64,000 nucleotides of DNA, taken from assembly GCA_016758965.1 (NCBI GenBank), contig JAEPRB010000036.1, positions 124,001 to 188,000 of the forward strand. Reading direction: 5' to 3'. The stretch is from Circinella minor. Its lineage: Eukaryota > Mucoromycota > Mucoromycetes > Mucorales > Lichtheimiaceae. A model generated the notes under the pieces. It made no database searches. It saw only the letters and a program-made list of their open reading frames with translations, and had not been told where the DNA came from. A program made the translations under genes and the position numbers. The stretch's first letter is position 1. The number at the start of each line of letters is the position of its first letter. Positions 24,891-37,826 of the stretch are shown in pieces.

Positions 24891-25024
24891 CACCAAACAA
24901 AAAATACTGTAAATGTTGTAAATAATGTAAAATACTATGATTTAGGTCTTTAAACAGTATTTCCCAGTATTCCACAATATTCAACATTATTAAACAGTAT
25001 TTCACAGTATTTTTTTGTATGGTG
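24891..25024. mobile_element. Short inverted-repeat element, MITE-like (~134 bp)
   Basis: The left end CACCAAACAAAAAATACTGT is matched by the right end, whose complement reads CACCATACAAAAAAATACTG. The internal words AATACTGT and ACAGTATT recur several times on opposite strands, so the whole stretch could fold on itself. There is no coding capacity. The ends look like CACCA...TGGTG. A target-site duplication was not established. Confidence 0.5.
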
Positions 25025-25596
25025 ATTGCTGTAGGATTTCTGTTTTAATACATTAAACTATAATGTGGCAGAATCATAAGAGGATGATTGTGTGAGATGG
25101 ATCAAGTATTCGAAGTCATTTTTCGATGATTATCTCGAAAAAAATGTTGTACGTAGTTGTTCGTTGTACTTTCGGTTTAACGCAAAAGCAAAATCGTTGG
25201 CGCAAAATCACGACGCAAAAACAGTTCTACCTGGCGCATACAATTTGGAAAAATCCTGTGTGTACTACTAAATCAAAAATAAACAAATGTGCCACACATA
25301 GCATATTAATATACACATTAAAAAATAATAATTATTATTGATCACTTGACAGGAAGGGCAGAACAAAGTTTCATAACGCAAAAAATAATAATAAAAATAC
25401 CGGCGTAGTAAAAGCCGAACCGGATTGAGTAACAACAAAAAACCTTACTTTGATGACCCCACCACATAATTATATTATTATCAAATACACACTCTTTTTT
25501 TTTTGTGCTTCTCGAAACACAGCTCCTTCTTTTTCTTTTATTTTATTTTCTTTCCCCTTATATTATTACTTTTTTTATGCATCACCGCCACTTCTG
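25025..25596. other. Intergenic upstream of the FHIP gene
   Basis: About 570 bp. From 25176 to 25255 it contains several CGCAAAA words, similar to those inside the inverted-repeat element near 63190. The last 150 bp are pyrimidine-rich and lead to the FHIP start. Confidence 0.4.
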
Positions 25597-28500
25597 ATGG
25601 ACTATTTTTCGACATTTAGAAAACGGATTGTACCCACCAAAGTTGCACCTACGAGTGCAATGCAACTTGTTAAATTTCATAAATGTTGGGATTATATTCA
25701 TGTAAGCTTCTTATTTTTAGTTGTTTCTCAAAATACAAATATATTCTATTTCTTTTCTCTCTCTTTTCTTCTTTATCGTCTATATTTTTATTTTTCAAAA
25801 ATTAAAAGTGTTTTTTGTTAAAGTAATTTTTTTTTTATCTTTATATATAATATATATGCAGAATATATTCGATTCGGACGACACTAAAACCAATGTTCAC
25901 GTACAACAAACAGAAGTACCAGATAAACTACGCCAAATGGTTGATATGCTTGTAGATGAAGAAGCTAGACAGGAGGAAGATAGTACTACAGGGGTATGCA
26001 TGGAATACTTTTTAAAAAACGGCGTACTCCATTATCTTGTTAGTGTGGCTGAAAAGGCTGATTATCCAACTGGTATGAGAGGTGAAACAATTCGTACAGT
26101 GGCCAATATGGTGGATCTTTTGGATGATCGATTTTTAGTACACAATGCGGTGCACAGGCCCACTGTAAAACTATTACGGTTCTGTGTTCTTGACCAACAA
26201 CAACAATACCACGAAGACCTCGTTGATCTCATGTATATCATTTGCTCCAAGATCCATGGTTTTCCAGCTCTACTCAACATTTTCTTTCATCACAACACAA
26301 ATAATCATGACGAGTTCTTATTATTTACTTATTTGCTCCGATTTGTGCATCGGGAGGGACGATCCGGAGACTATGCCAGAACAGGATTACTTTTTGTCAT
26401 GGAAATGGCTACGGCCGATCACCTGGGGGACTTTATCCTATCGTCTGATTTCGCTACTATTATGGCTGCTGGACTCGGGGCACTCTATTCACAGTTACCA
26501 CGAAAACTTGTTATCAAGGATGATTCATTGTTAAACAAAAGTGCATCTACTTATTTACTTGGTCAAGACTTTGTTCGTCATCTTTATAATCAAAATGTAG
26601 ACGAGTCATCCTCATCATCATTTCGTTATCAACTCGATGCATTTCTCAAGTTACTTGAATTCTGCCAAGATGTACTAGCACGATGTCCCCGGACAGATAT
26701 TTGCAAGGCACTATTACAATACATTCGTGGTATATTTTTGGAGAATATTCTGTATCCTTCGATACTTGAATGTTCTGATGTAGATGGTTCTTCTGTTGCC
26801 GTCATCAGTTATATTGATTTGATATTACAAACTGTGGAACATAATGCACTTGCAGATATGATCGTTGGGTTTTTAATCGATGACGATGATGATAGTGGTC
26901 ATTCATCACCAACGAGTGAAGTTATGAACGATACCGATAAAATATGTTCCAACTTGTTTGCAGGGCTTGAACTTGATCGATATAAAAGCTCAACTTATTT
27001 TACCGCTGCTGGACGCTTCACACTCAAAGATTTGATCTTTAGTCGACTTAAATCAAGTTCACAACCTGCAGTGATTGCGACATTAAAATTATTAAGGACG
27101 CTACTCACAAAACATTGTCGATATTCGCTGAAATTATTATCAATATTTCCAGATTATGGTGATGACAATTTTTATTCCAATAAACAACTACATACGCAAC
27201 CACCATCATCATCAACAGCAGCATCCTCTTCATCATCTACAGCTACTGCTACAACAGTTTCGCATCATATCCGCGAAATTGAACTCTATTTTTCACTTAT
27301 TTCAGCTATTGATCAAGTTCATGCCGACGATATTCAATTGCATGGTTACGAAGGTTATTTATATGATATGGAAGCAGTCATGGAAGGTGATGATTGTTTT
27401 CAAGGAATGTGTACTGGATCATCAAGGGGTAATGACGATCAAAATAATATTCTTGGAGGACACGGCAATAACAGTCGACCGCGAGCGAGACGAAGACACA
27501 GCTTTAAATACGGCAATCGATTTGCAGCAGCTGATGAACAACAAAAACAATATCAATACCAACAACAAAATCATGATTTCCCTCCACGCACATATACCAG
27601 TCATTTATCCTCTTTGAAGAAACTTACATTGTTTAAACATCGAATACAACCTACTGATCCATTATTACAAATATTGCTAGGACTACTGAGCAATTTCTTT
27701 GTTCAATCATCCGAACTCAACCTTGTCTTGTCGGGCGTCATTACTGCATTAGCCATGTGTCCCTATCGATCTTTGAAAGGTTGGATATCTTTCCGAGATA
27801 GTGACCGGACCAGTGCTGAAGATGTTTTGGTATTGAATTCTGATAGCGATGCAATTGATCTCAAAACACAGACGAAAAATAAAGACAATAGTGACGATCG
27901 AATCGATCCAAACGAAATATACCATCATCCTTCAGTGATACCAGCCAATATAGACAATGGAGATGACGATGACGATGATCGATCCATTGATTATGGTGTC
28001 GAAAAACAATCAACACCCATGACGAAACCAACTCATTTCAAATCATTTCCACCATTTTTCACTTTATTCCGTACGCTCACACAGCAAGTCGACTATTATC
28101 GTTCAGAAATCGACAACTTCGATGTTTTATTAGAAGAACGACGACTAATGTTACAAAATCCACAAGCAGCAGCTTCATTAGAAACAGCTTGTTCATCCAC
28201 TCCATCTTCACCTACGACTCCATCCAGTACCATGGGATCATCCTTATCTGCTGCTGCAGGCTATTTATTTGGATTTAACAATTCTGCTCTTCCGCCACCA
28301 CCTACAGCTGCACGACGACCTTCTATTTCACCGCAACAACAGTCATCATCATCATCCTTATCGCTAAACAATAGTAATGAGTATTATTGGTGGAGTGCAC
28401 GCCCAGATACTATGCAATCATTTTCTTCATCATCATCTTTGACAGAAGCACATATTCAATCATTAATATCAGATATGATGTCACCTTTATCAATTCATGC

Positions 28501-28783
28501 CCGTCGAACACAAGATATCCGCATCAAGCCGCTATTTCCCTCTAGTTTTCCACAAGATAATAAGGACGCCATAATGGATCTGGATGAAGAAGATGAAGAC
28601 ACGTTTGCACCTGCAGATCAAGATCCATCTGTACAAGCACGGCGAAAAAAGGGGGTCGTTACTGATATTCCATTGTCTATGCTATTAAACAATGTTGTCA
28701 TACTGGAAGAGTCTATAAAGGAGCTTATAGCTGTAATGCAAGTGCGATCCAGTCTTGGTGTTGATCAGATTCGTTATGTTTAA
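25597..28783 (+). CDS. FHIP-family protein (FTS/Hook-interacting; FAM160/RAI16-like)
   Basis: Two exons (25597-25701 and 25862-28783) give 1008 residues. The N-terminus (MDYFSTFRKRI, then HKCWDYI) and the segment MEYFLKNGVLHYLVSVAEKA are typical of FAM160/FHIP proteins, as are YPTGMRGETIRTVANMVDLL and EFLLFTYLLRFVHREGRSGD. In animals and Aspergillus, FHIP joins FTS and Hook to couple early endosomes to dynein. The family body is helical and extends to about residue 450 and again around 630-690. It is interrupted by low-complexity insertions (Ser/Gln/Asp-rich), which are fungal-specific in appearance. A role in endosome transport is inferred from the family; the gene is absent from budding yeast. 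Confidence 0.88.
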
Positions 28784-28789
28784 AAAATA

Positions 28790-28792
<3 letters not shown>

Positions 28793-28820
<28 letters not shown>
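28793..28820. repeat. (TA)n microsatellite
   Basis: Uninterrupted TA dinucleotide run just after the FHIP stop codon, in the short gap between convergent genes. Confidence 0.9.
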
Positions 28821-29024
28821 GTTTTTCTCTAAAACTAGTATTTATCTATTATTAAATGATATGATATAATACGTTATATGTATAAATACAAGCATAATAA
28901 GTGATAATATATATAGTATTTGGGTGGGGGCGAAAGACAAACTGTACTTTTTTTTTATTATTATTAGTATATATGGTCACTTTATTATACATGAAGGAAA
29001 GCAAAAGTAGGGTAGAGAAAAACT

Positions 29025-32000
29025 TTAGACATTAATTGAATTGAGTTGATCCACAAAAGCTTCCAAAAAGCCGTCATCAGTACATTTAAGGTCTATGGTA
29101 ATAGTTGCTCTTCCTTCTTGTGAAGTCAAGTCGTATTTCAATAAACCTGCAATTTGAGATCCTTGGATACTCTTGGCATAAAGTGAAGCTGCACCAGGAA
29201 CAACCTCAACCACTTGTAATTGAGTGGTACTAGTGATTGTACTAAGTGCATCAATAAGCATTTGGTCAACTGCTGTTTCGGTTGATATGGGTATCTCAAT
29301 GGCAACACTATCTCGATAATCAAATTCTTGACCATGTTCAGCAAGTAAAGCTGCAAAGTGCGTTGGATCCATCGGTTGGTCTTGAATTAAAAAGACGCTG
29401 GGTTGAACATTCATTTCTAGTGCTATCTGGTTCAAGGCAGAGGAATCCTATACAAGCACAAATATTTTAATACCCTTTAGAGATGTGAAAATAAATTTTA
29501 TCACACATAAATCCTCTTCTGCTTTAATATACATATATACCTGTATGTCATATTGTAAATCACATCGTAAACAAAGTCCACGTCGAATATCTCCTGTAAT
29601 AGCAAAATACCCTACCGCTTCAACGTCTTTACCAGCCTCTAATTCAAATGTATCGCTTATAGACGCAAGAGTTGAATGACGCATATGTTCGACATATCTG
29701 AAATCAAATGTCTCGATTGTTGTAAAATGCAAGTTGGTGAGTGTAGCGTCCGTTGACTTATTCTTTATAAACAGTTTTGCTTCTATAACTGGAATGCCAT
29801 TATCCTTTTCATCTGAAAGTGATAATTGATAGTGCTAACAAATATGCAATTATTTATCATTACTATTAGACTTCTTTTCTAATCTTTTTTTTTTCTTTTT
29901 CATCAAAGTATATACTTAAATTAGACCAATTATAAACTTACTACTTCAATTTGATCGTTATCTAATAAAAGCTTGGGTAGGATTTGTTTTCGTTGATCCT
30001 TTAAGAGATCTTCTGTAGGCATATCAGGTACTTCGTTTGTATAACCATTTTCCAATTGCTAATATGATTAACTTCATTAGTGGTTATATCTATTATGTAT
30101 ACGTATATTATACTGTTTCTATAAATCTCTTTCTCTTTCTCTATGTATATGTATATGTATACCTCAGATTCTGATTCAACAGCTGCTGTTGGTTTCTTTT
30201 TCTTTTTCTTTTTATCTTTGGTCCCAGAAGTTGATGTGGACTTTCTCGATTTCTTTGCACTCTCATCAACACTCTTTCTCTTTTTCTTTTTCTTTTTCCG
30301 TTCACCGTCCTATAATATGATTTTTGTTAATTTTTTTTCTGTTTTGAATTTTTTAGTATGAAAAAAGAAAAAAAAATTACATTTTTGAGCGCAGTTGTAG
30401 ATGCTGATTGTGCTAATCTTCGTTCTCTCCGTTCAACACGTACACGCGCCTCTTCACGACGTCGAAGTTCTTCTGGGCTCAAATATGTTTGTTGTTCGGG
30501 AAGTCGTTCATCAGCGCCTAAAGGTGTTGATAAATCAACCGTATTCAATCCATCATCATCAGTGGCAAAAATATCCTTTCGTTGTAAATTTTTACCATAT
30601 GTTTGATTACTGCCCCGTCGTTTAGTATTGCTATTGTTACCAATACCATTGGTGCCTTCTTGATCACTCCCAGATGCCAAAGCATCTTCAGGCATTTCTT
30701 CAGGAGCATATTCTGGAGGTGGTGGTGATGGTGCTCGTGGTTGACGTTTTCCTTTAGACTTCTTTTTACTATGCTTTTTGGGTTTACCACCATTATCAGC
30801 AGAAATACCAAAATCATCTACCGAAAGTTTTACAATAGGAATTGAATCCACATCGTCTTCCAAATCCAATAATCTCGCTGCTTGTTTTTGTTTTTCCGAT
30901 TTATCAGACATAATATAGTATGGATCATTGCGGAGTGCTTCCATTCGTGCAGCACGACGTCGTTCTTTGTCTTCTTCATCTTCACTATCCTCTTCATATT
31001 TTCTTGAACGACTTTTCTTTTTCTTTTTCTTGTTAGCAGTTGTGGTTGTGCTAAAGTCCATATCGAAACTTGGGGATTCCACTGAGGCAATTTCAGACTC
31101 ACTATCGTCTACCAAGTCTGGGAGTGGTTCATTGATCCATGCATCTAAATCCAATCCTTCAGGAACAGGTACTTTCTTCTGTGCCTTGGGTGCAACAGGA
31201 TTAAGCTCATATAAAGAAAATAGCGCCGGTAAACCTTGAAGAGCAAGAGGTGCTTGTTCACTTGTAAGATCTTGAGAGATTGATTCTAAGACAATGTCAA
31301 AGATGGCCCGTGCACTACATGCCTAACAGACGAAATCAAGTCAGAATAAACAATTTACCAAGCATTATTTTTACACTGATCCATCCTATATTTAAATAGC
31401 TCACCCGTTCTTGTACTTCAAGATCCGCACTACGTGTAAACATGCCCATCTTATCCTTTATAACCTCGGTCACTTTGACAAATTCTGTTTGTAACTCTGT
31501 GTTCCATTCATCAATCAATTCGTTAACCCAGAAACCATAAATTTTGATAATGTTATGAACATAGATTGCTTGAACCTTTACCGGCATATCCACAACATAA
31601 GATGTTAATAAGCATTCAAGGGTAGAAGGAATATTATCCAAGAAACTAAATATTTCAACCATCATTTAAGAATTAGTATATAAATTCTCTATGTTGGGAT
31701 CATGTCAAATATATTAGAGTCCTAATTTTCTTTCTTTCTTTATTTTATACCTGCAATATTCTCCACAAATCCATGCAGCAGCGGAAAGTACTTCAATGTT
31801 AGTGTCACGCTTTTTGGCTGTTTTTAAGAGTTGTTGATCGGATAAAAGACGGAACTAAATTCAACACAACAATCACATATAAGTTATATTTATACCTATT
31901 TTTGTGTTCCACTATGTCTCTCCTTATATCCGTTTTAAATTATCTTACCATTTGTTTGACAGCGAACGGACGTACACTCTTGACGCGCACACTGACATCC

Positions 32001-34000
32001 ATCAATTGATTCGTCAATATTTCACCAACACTGACACCAGATACATGAGCCAATCCAACCAAAACGGTTATATACCATTCAAAATTAGCTACATTACGAT
32101 ATTGATTTTGGCTACAAATAAAAACAATACGATTGATAATATCGGTACGATATACCGGATCAAGAACACTAGATGCTTCATGTAAAGATGAGGCGCCATT
32201 ACTATCTGCAGGTACTAAGTGTGCAATAAGTCGTTTCACAATATCAACAAGACTCTTTTTATTCGCCTATAAGAAAAATAATAAATGATTAATCATTGGG
32301 TCTTTCTAAATGTCATTTTCCCTTAACATTATAAATCATCGCTTTCAATTATTATTTACCATCCCAACAACAAGATCCAGCGCACGGAATCGAATACTGA
32401 AATCATCATCGTCAATACATTCCAAAATAATATCTTTATGTTCAGAAATCAATTTTGGATGGGTAGATAATAATCGACTCATTGCCAACAAGCCAACATA
32501 TTTCACTATATAAAGTCATTCATCTGTTAATCTATCATTTGTTTCCAAAAGATTAAAAAGAAAGAAGAAAAAAAAAAACCACTTTACAATTTTGATCTGG
32601 ATCTTCCAAAAACCGTCGGAGCTTGTTTACACAAGTTGCAGCTAGCGCATGACTAGAATCGCCCGCAGCTTCAAGGAACCCGCCTGTGATTACGGTGTGA
32701 ATACATTCATATAACAAAGACATGGCTGGCGTAGTTTGGATGAGTGAAGTAAGTGGAGGTAGTAACTTTTTAATAAGCCGAGGTTCGAGTGGTGTAAGTG
32801 ATGCAAACTATACATTTATATTATAGATAAAGATACCGAAATTTAGGCATTAAAAAATTATATTATTTTCATCCATCCTTTTTTTTTAAGCTTCCTCTTG
32901 ATTTAATTGTTATTTACCATTTTAATAATTTTGATGAGCATCCAGTTATTAGCAGAAGTTGTCAATAATCGGAATAATTGTGGTGCAAGTGATAAATAAT
33001 TACGTGGGCTTTTTCGAGCAAGTTCGCAAATAACGCTGACAGTGGCAGATACAACAGCTATCATAAAAAAAATCAAAACAAGGTAAGTTATACAGAAGGG
33101 TCATCCTTTTCTTCCCCTCCTTTCCTTTTTTCAATTAAATAAATAAACGAATATATAGAAAGCAAAGCATTTACATGGATCTGCATCTTCCAATTTTTCT
33201 TTCAGTCGCGGAAAGCTGACCCGAAGTGCTTCTGGAAACTTTAAGAACACCTTATATAATACCAACACGACCTTTTTTCGAATATACGGACGCGAATGGT
33301 TTAACATGGCCACTAGATCTTGACACAGATCGCGTGCCAAGTCAGGCGTTACAATATGTGATAGTCCATTTACAGCAATACCAATCTCGAGAGGTTGTGA
33401 CGATGCTAAATCCTTTAAATAGTAGTTTCTTCCTGTCAGGAACCAGGTGTTTCTTTTCTTATTTGTTATGATAAGAGGTAAAAAAAAAAAGAAAAAAAAA
33501 GAAAAAAGGAAGATGTGTGATAGGTTTACCTTTTTAATCAAATTAGTAGTAAGCATAAGTACATCGGTATCTTGTTGAAACGATTGCGCGGCTGCCAAGT
33601 AACCAGCCCGTTTATGTAACAGTTTCGGACTCGACATGACTTCAACTATATGGAAAGATGCCCAAGACATATCGTAACCAAGCATTTGAAGCTGTAATGA
33701 ATTGCGATAAATATTCAAGAAGAGAATATATCATGTATGCATTGTAAGTTTCTATACGTAGTCATATAATTTCCCCCTTCTTATAGATAAACACTTCCTC
33801 ATTATGGCATATAGTATATGAAATAAGGTGTCTTTTTTTCTTACATAGGTCAGCTTGGCGACCGCGATACCTTTAACATCGATATCGTTCGACTTGACTT
33901 CATTTCGAATTTCTTGTAAACAAACAGCAATATATTTTTGCTCGTTCTTTTTATTGGCACGAATCCCACGAATGAGATCCGTAAGGGATTTTTCAAACAT
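29025..34000 (-). CDS. APL5: AP-3 adaptor complex subunit delta
   Basis: Large subunit of the AP-3 coat that sorts cargo from Golgi/endosomes to the vacuole. Fourteen minus-strand exons join in phase to 1215 residues: 33845-34000, 33530-33691, 33175-33412, 32918-33057, 32588-32807, 32360-32505, 31949-32266, 31751-31854, 31405-31645, 30381-31322, 30163-30309, 29942-30058, 29541-29834, 29025-29447. The adaptin trunk is clear (MFEKSLTDLIRGIRANKK; KLTYLQMLGYDMSWASFHIV; TPLEPRLIKKLLPPL; RSADLEVQER). The hinge begins with the delta hallmark GLDLDAWINEPLPD and holds Lys-rich acidic stretches. The last ~280 residues form an ear-like region. The ATG at 34000 matches the position of the family start. 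Confidence 0.95.
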
Positions 34001-35689
34001 GATTGTATGCTTGAAAGAAAGAGAAGGGGAAGAGAATAAAATAAAATAAAATAAAAAATGGAAGTACCTAACAAGGTCAGGTGTCGTTCCATATGCGGAG
34101 ACGAAATATGCAATACTATCTTGTTTCAAGATCATTGCTCACAATTAGAAATGTGACGAAGTTTAAATTGCATATTATTATGGAATAGTTTCAGTTCGTT
34201 TGCCTTTTTTCAATACATGACAGTACTGATACATGACTTACTTACATAATAAAAGCTGGTATACTCTTTATTACAATGATAATGTGAGCATACGTAAGAA
34301 CCGAATTTTTTTTTAATTCAATCATATAAGACAATCTAATAAGTGTTAGTAGCAGAGAGTATATGTGTTAAAAGTTGTGGAGAATTGCTACGTATAATCA
34401 AACTATATATGGAGGATTTCTAAACAAATTTTATAGGCACATATCTATCAAAGTAACACGTATACAGTATCTGAACTCCTCATCTGTAACATTAAGATAT
34501 ATGCTTTTTGTTTACGTACTATGGCTTCATATGGACGATAATGCTTGTTTGTTGTACAAAATGGTATAATACGTATAACAAAAGATAAAACCTTGACTAT
34601 TATTCATAAAAATTTTAACTTCTAACATCAGTTTTATAAATATTATTAAGGTATAATAATAAATACTGTATAGATGATCTATAGTTAATGATGTACAGCA
34701 CCATAGTTACATTAAGTAGTTGATTATCGTTGAAAAATAATGCAAAAAAAGATATCTGTAAGAGTTGAAATTACTCTGATAGTATGTTTTTGAGCTGACT
34801 ATAGCAATGTCCTTCAACTAAATTAGTTTATGCAACATTTCAGCGCTCTTACATACCCTATGGCAACTTGGTGAATTTATAAATTACTGTAAAATTATTT
34901 TTTTATTACATGCATAAAAGTTGTTTTATGTATTAATAGTAATAATAATCATCAAGACAACACACTTAGATCGTTCAGTTACCAGGAAATAAATGACTAC
35001 AGAAAAATAGCATGGGTTCTATTGTTACTAATTATGGTACTCACCTACACGCATCATAGAAGTATAGTAGCATCGAGTAAGTATCATATGGTTGCGCATC
35101 TGTCGTTATCATCTTCAAATATAATAATATCTTATTATTAAATAAAACAATCTAGCTTGCTATTCCTTTTTTTTTTCGCTTGTATGTTATCCGCAAGAAT
35201 AAACGCTGACTTTTCAAAAAACCTCCTCTAGTTGTCGACAGCGCCAGCTTTATTTCCTCAAATTATCTTTATATATAAATTACTCTATTTTAAAACTGAA
35301 TTAGTTATTGTTATCAACATGATCAAAAATTGTATACTCATGTATAGTATATATGTATAATAATTTAAATTATAATAATTATAGATATATATTTTATTAA
35401 AAAACAGTAAGTTAATTTCATATAAATAGTTGTTGAAAGGGGTTGTTATAAATACGGAACAGGAGTGACAAGAAAAAAAATAAAGGGTTTGTATACATCA
35501 TCCTATAATAAAAAAAAGTTATCTAAAGTATATACTACAGGACCGGCTGTTCTACAGTGATTTTTGTATTATTATATTTGTGTATGTTACAGTTTTACAA
35601 AAAAAAAGTTATAAGTAATTATATAAAGAGTATCATTATTATTATTGATTGATGTTACTGTTATGCAAAGAAAAATAATAAAGCTTTTT
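34001..35689. other. Intergenic, no gene seen
   Basis: About 1.7 kb upstream of AP-3 delta and downstream of the peptide transporter. AT-rich, with no coding frame or repeat that I can support. Confidence 0.5.
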
Positions 35690-37826
35690 TTAAGCTTTAT
35701 CAGAATCTTCTTTCTTGTCATTATAAACATCCATTTGTTCTTCACTACGACCAATGGCATCTTCTTCAATATCGGTTTTATCACGCTTATGGTGAAGAAT
35801 ATAGACAAGAATACCACAAATGAAGGCAGCACATGCAATACCGGTATACATCCATTGGATCTTGGGATCGACCGCAACGGAAACAAGAGCAAAAGCAAGA
35901 ATAGAAGCGAAACAGTTGGTTAACAAGAACAAAGCCATAACGATAGACTTCATGGATTGGGGAGCTTTCTTGTAAGCGTATTCCATACCAGTAATGGAAC
36001 AGAAAATTTCGGAAATGGCGATAAAGACATAGGAAGGAATTTGATAGGCGGCAGAAATCCAGTTCGTTTCACCATCAGGATGATTATAATAAGGAGCAGT
36101 GTTATAAATCATGGATTGGATACCAGCAGTGTAACCCCTATAGATTTTTTTTTTCAAAAAAAAGATAATAAAATTAAGTGATTAATTCAACTGTTACTGA
36201 TATTAAATCCAGTAGAAATATATCTTAAGCATAGTTCAATTAATACTTACATAGCAACAGCACCGAAGAAGAAGCCAAGCGAGATACGGAAAATAGGACG
36301 CATGTTGATTTTCAATCGACGCAAACCGGGGTATATGAGACGGTCCATAATAGGAATCAAAATAATGAGGGCAATAGGATCAATATTTTGCATAATATCA
36401 TTGGGTACATTGCCAGTTAACATGGTAGAAGCTTGCGAAATAAGGTTGTTGGCAATTTGTTGGTAACAGAGCCACCAGATGGGGAACCAAAGGAAAATAA
36501 CACAGGCCTTGAGAGCACGTCTTAATTCATCAACAAAGACATCATCGTGAGTAACTTGAGCAGCAATATCGGGATGGGTAACAGCCAAGTTGGATGGTTT
36601 ACATGCTTCCATACCACCCTTAACCTTGAATGTAGAAAGCCAGAAAAGTTTACCAGCTTCAACAAAGACGGAACCACGTGGCGGATGTTGTACGTATCTC
36701 TTACGTCCAAGAAGTACAACGCCAATACAAGGGATGAACATAAGAGTTGGTAAGACAAAAGCAGGCCAGAAACCAACATTCTTTTCCAATTCAGTAGTAG
36801 CAATGGCAGATAATGAACCAATGTTGATACCCCCTAAAGTAAAAAATAAAGCGAACAATTAGTTAGATGGACTTTCTGGTTTCTTTTTTAATAATGGAAA
36901 AGAAACAAAAAAGAATACATACAATAAAACATGTTGAAAATCTTTTGGTATGTTGCTTGTGGAGTGACAATGACACGATCACCATTCTTAAGAGTCTTGA
37001 CAAAAGCAGTACGGCTACGGTATTGTTCAGCAACAAGCGGTGATACATTAGCTTTGATACCACCGGTACCAAGACCAATAATAATAATAGCGACAATATA
37101 TCCAGGGAAAGCTGCACCGGATGCAATGGCACTGGGAATAGAAGTACAGGTAAGAATTATGAGACCGACAAAGTAAATGATACTGAAGAGTAAAATGGTC
37201 TTGTATTTGCCCAAATATTGATCAGCAATAACGGCACCAATAATCTAGAACATTAAAATATATACACTTATAATTAGTAAAACTAATATATTTACATAAT
37301 GTCCATGTATGTGTGGAGGATATGATATATTATTTCTAGTAAACTAGTGAAAACAATGTATATATTTACCGGTGTAATATAACACCAGAATTGGAAGAAG
37401 GTAGTCAAAGCAGTAGCAGTTTGTTGACCTTTACCCATAGCACCAGGTTGATCAGCAGGGTCTATTATTCATTTGATGTATATAATTAGCCTTTTTTTTT
37501 TCGTTGTTTTGTTTTCTAAATGAACTGAAGTAAATATTTTTATATTACTTACAATGACCTGGATCTGGGTGTTGAATATAGTTTTGGAAAGGACCACTCA
37601 AACCATAGTAAGTAAAACGTTCACAAAATTCAATTAAGATGACGAGGTATGCAGATGAAGGGACATTGTCAGCCACCTCACGTAAGTTTTTCCAATCTTC
37701 TGCTGTAGGTTCAGGATAGTTATCGTCTTCTTTATGAACCTGATCGAACGATTCAGTTACACTGAATTGATCGAGCTGTTGCCCCTTCTTAATCTCACCC
37801 TCAGAACGCTCGACTTTTTCGTCCAT
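35690..37826 (-). CDS. PTR2: Proton-coupled oligopeptide transporter (POT/PTR family)
   Basis: Di/tripeptide:proton symporter of the plasma membrane. Five exons (37553-37826, 37370-37461, 36923-37244, 36251-36833, 35690-36137) give 572 residues. The proton-coupling ExxERF motif is EFCERFTYYG, with E66, E69 and R70. Next come GQQTATALTTFFQFWCYITP, IIGAVIADQYLGKYKTI and GTGGIKANVSPLVAEQY. The FYWGINIGSLSA junction across the third intron confirms the splice. A hydrophilic N-terminus of about 55 residues and an acidic C-tail flank about twelve helices. Fungal PTR2-type proteins take up peptides as nitrogen source. The symbol is given by family; other POT substrates cannot be excluded. Confidence 0.92.

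Noticed and set aside
27156..27617. 153-codon plus-strand frame inside the FHIP gene
   Set aside because: It overlaps the FHIP coding exon in another frame and is His/Ile/Met-rich from the CAA/CAT repeats.
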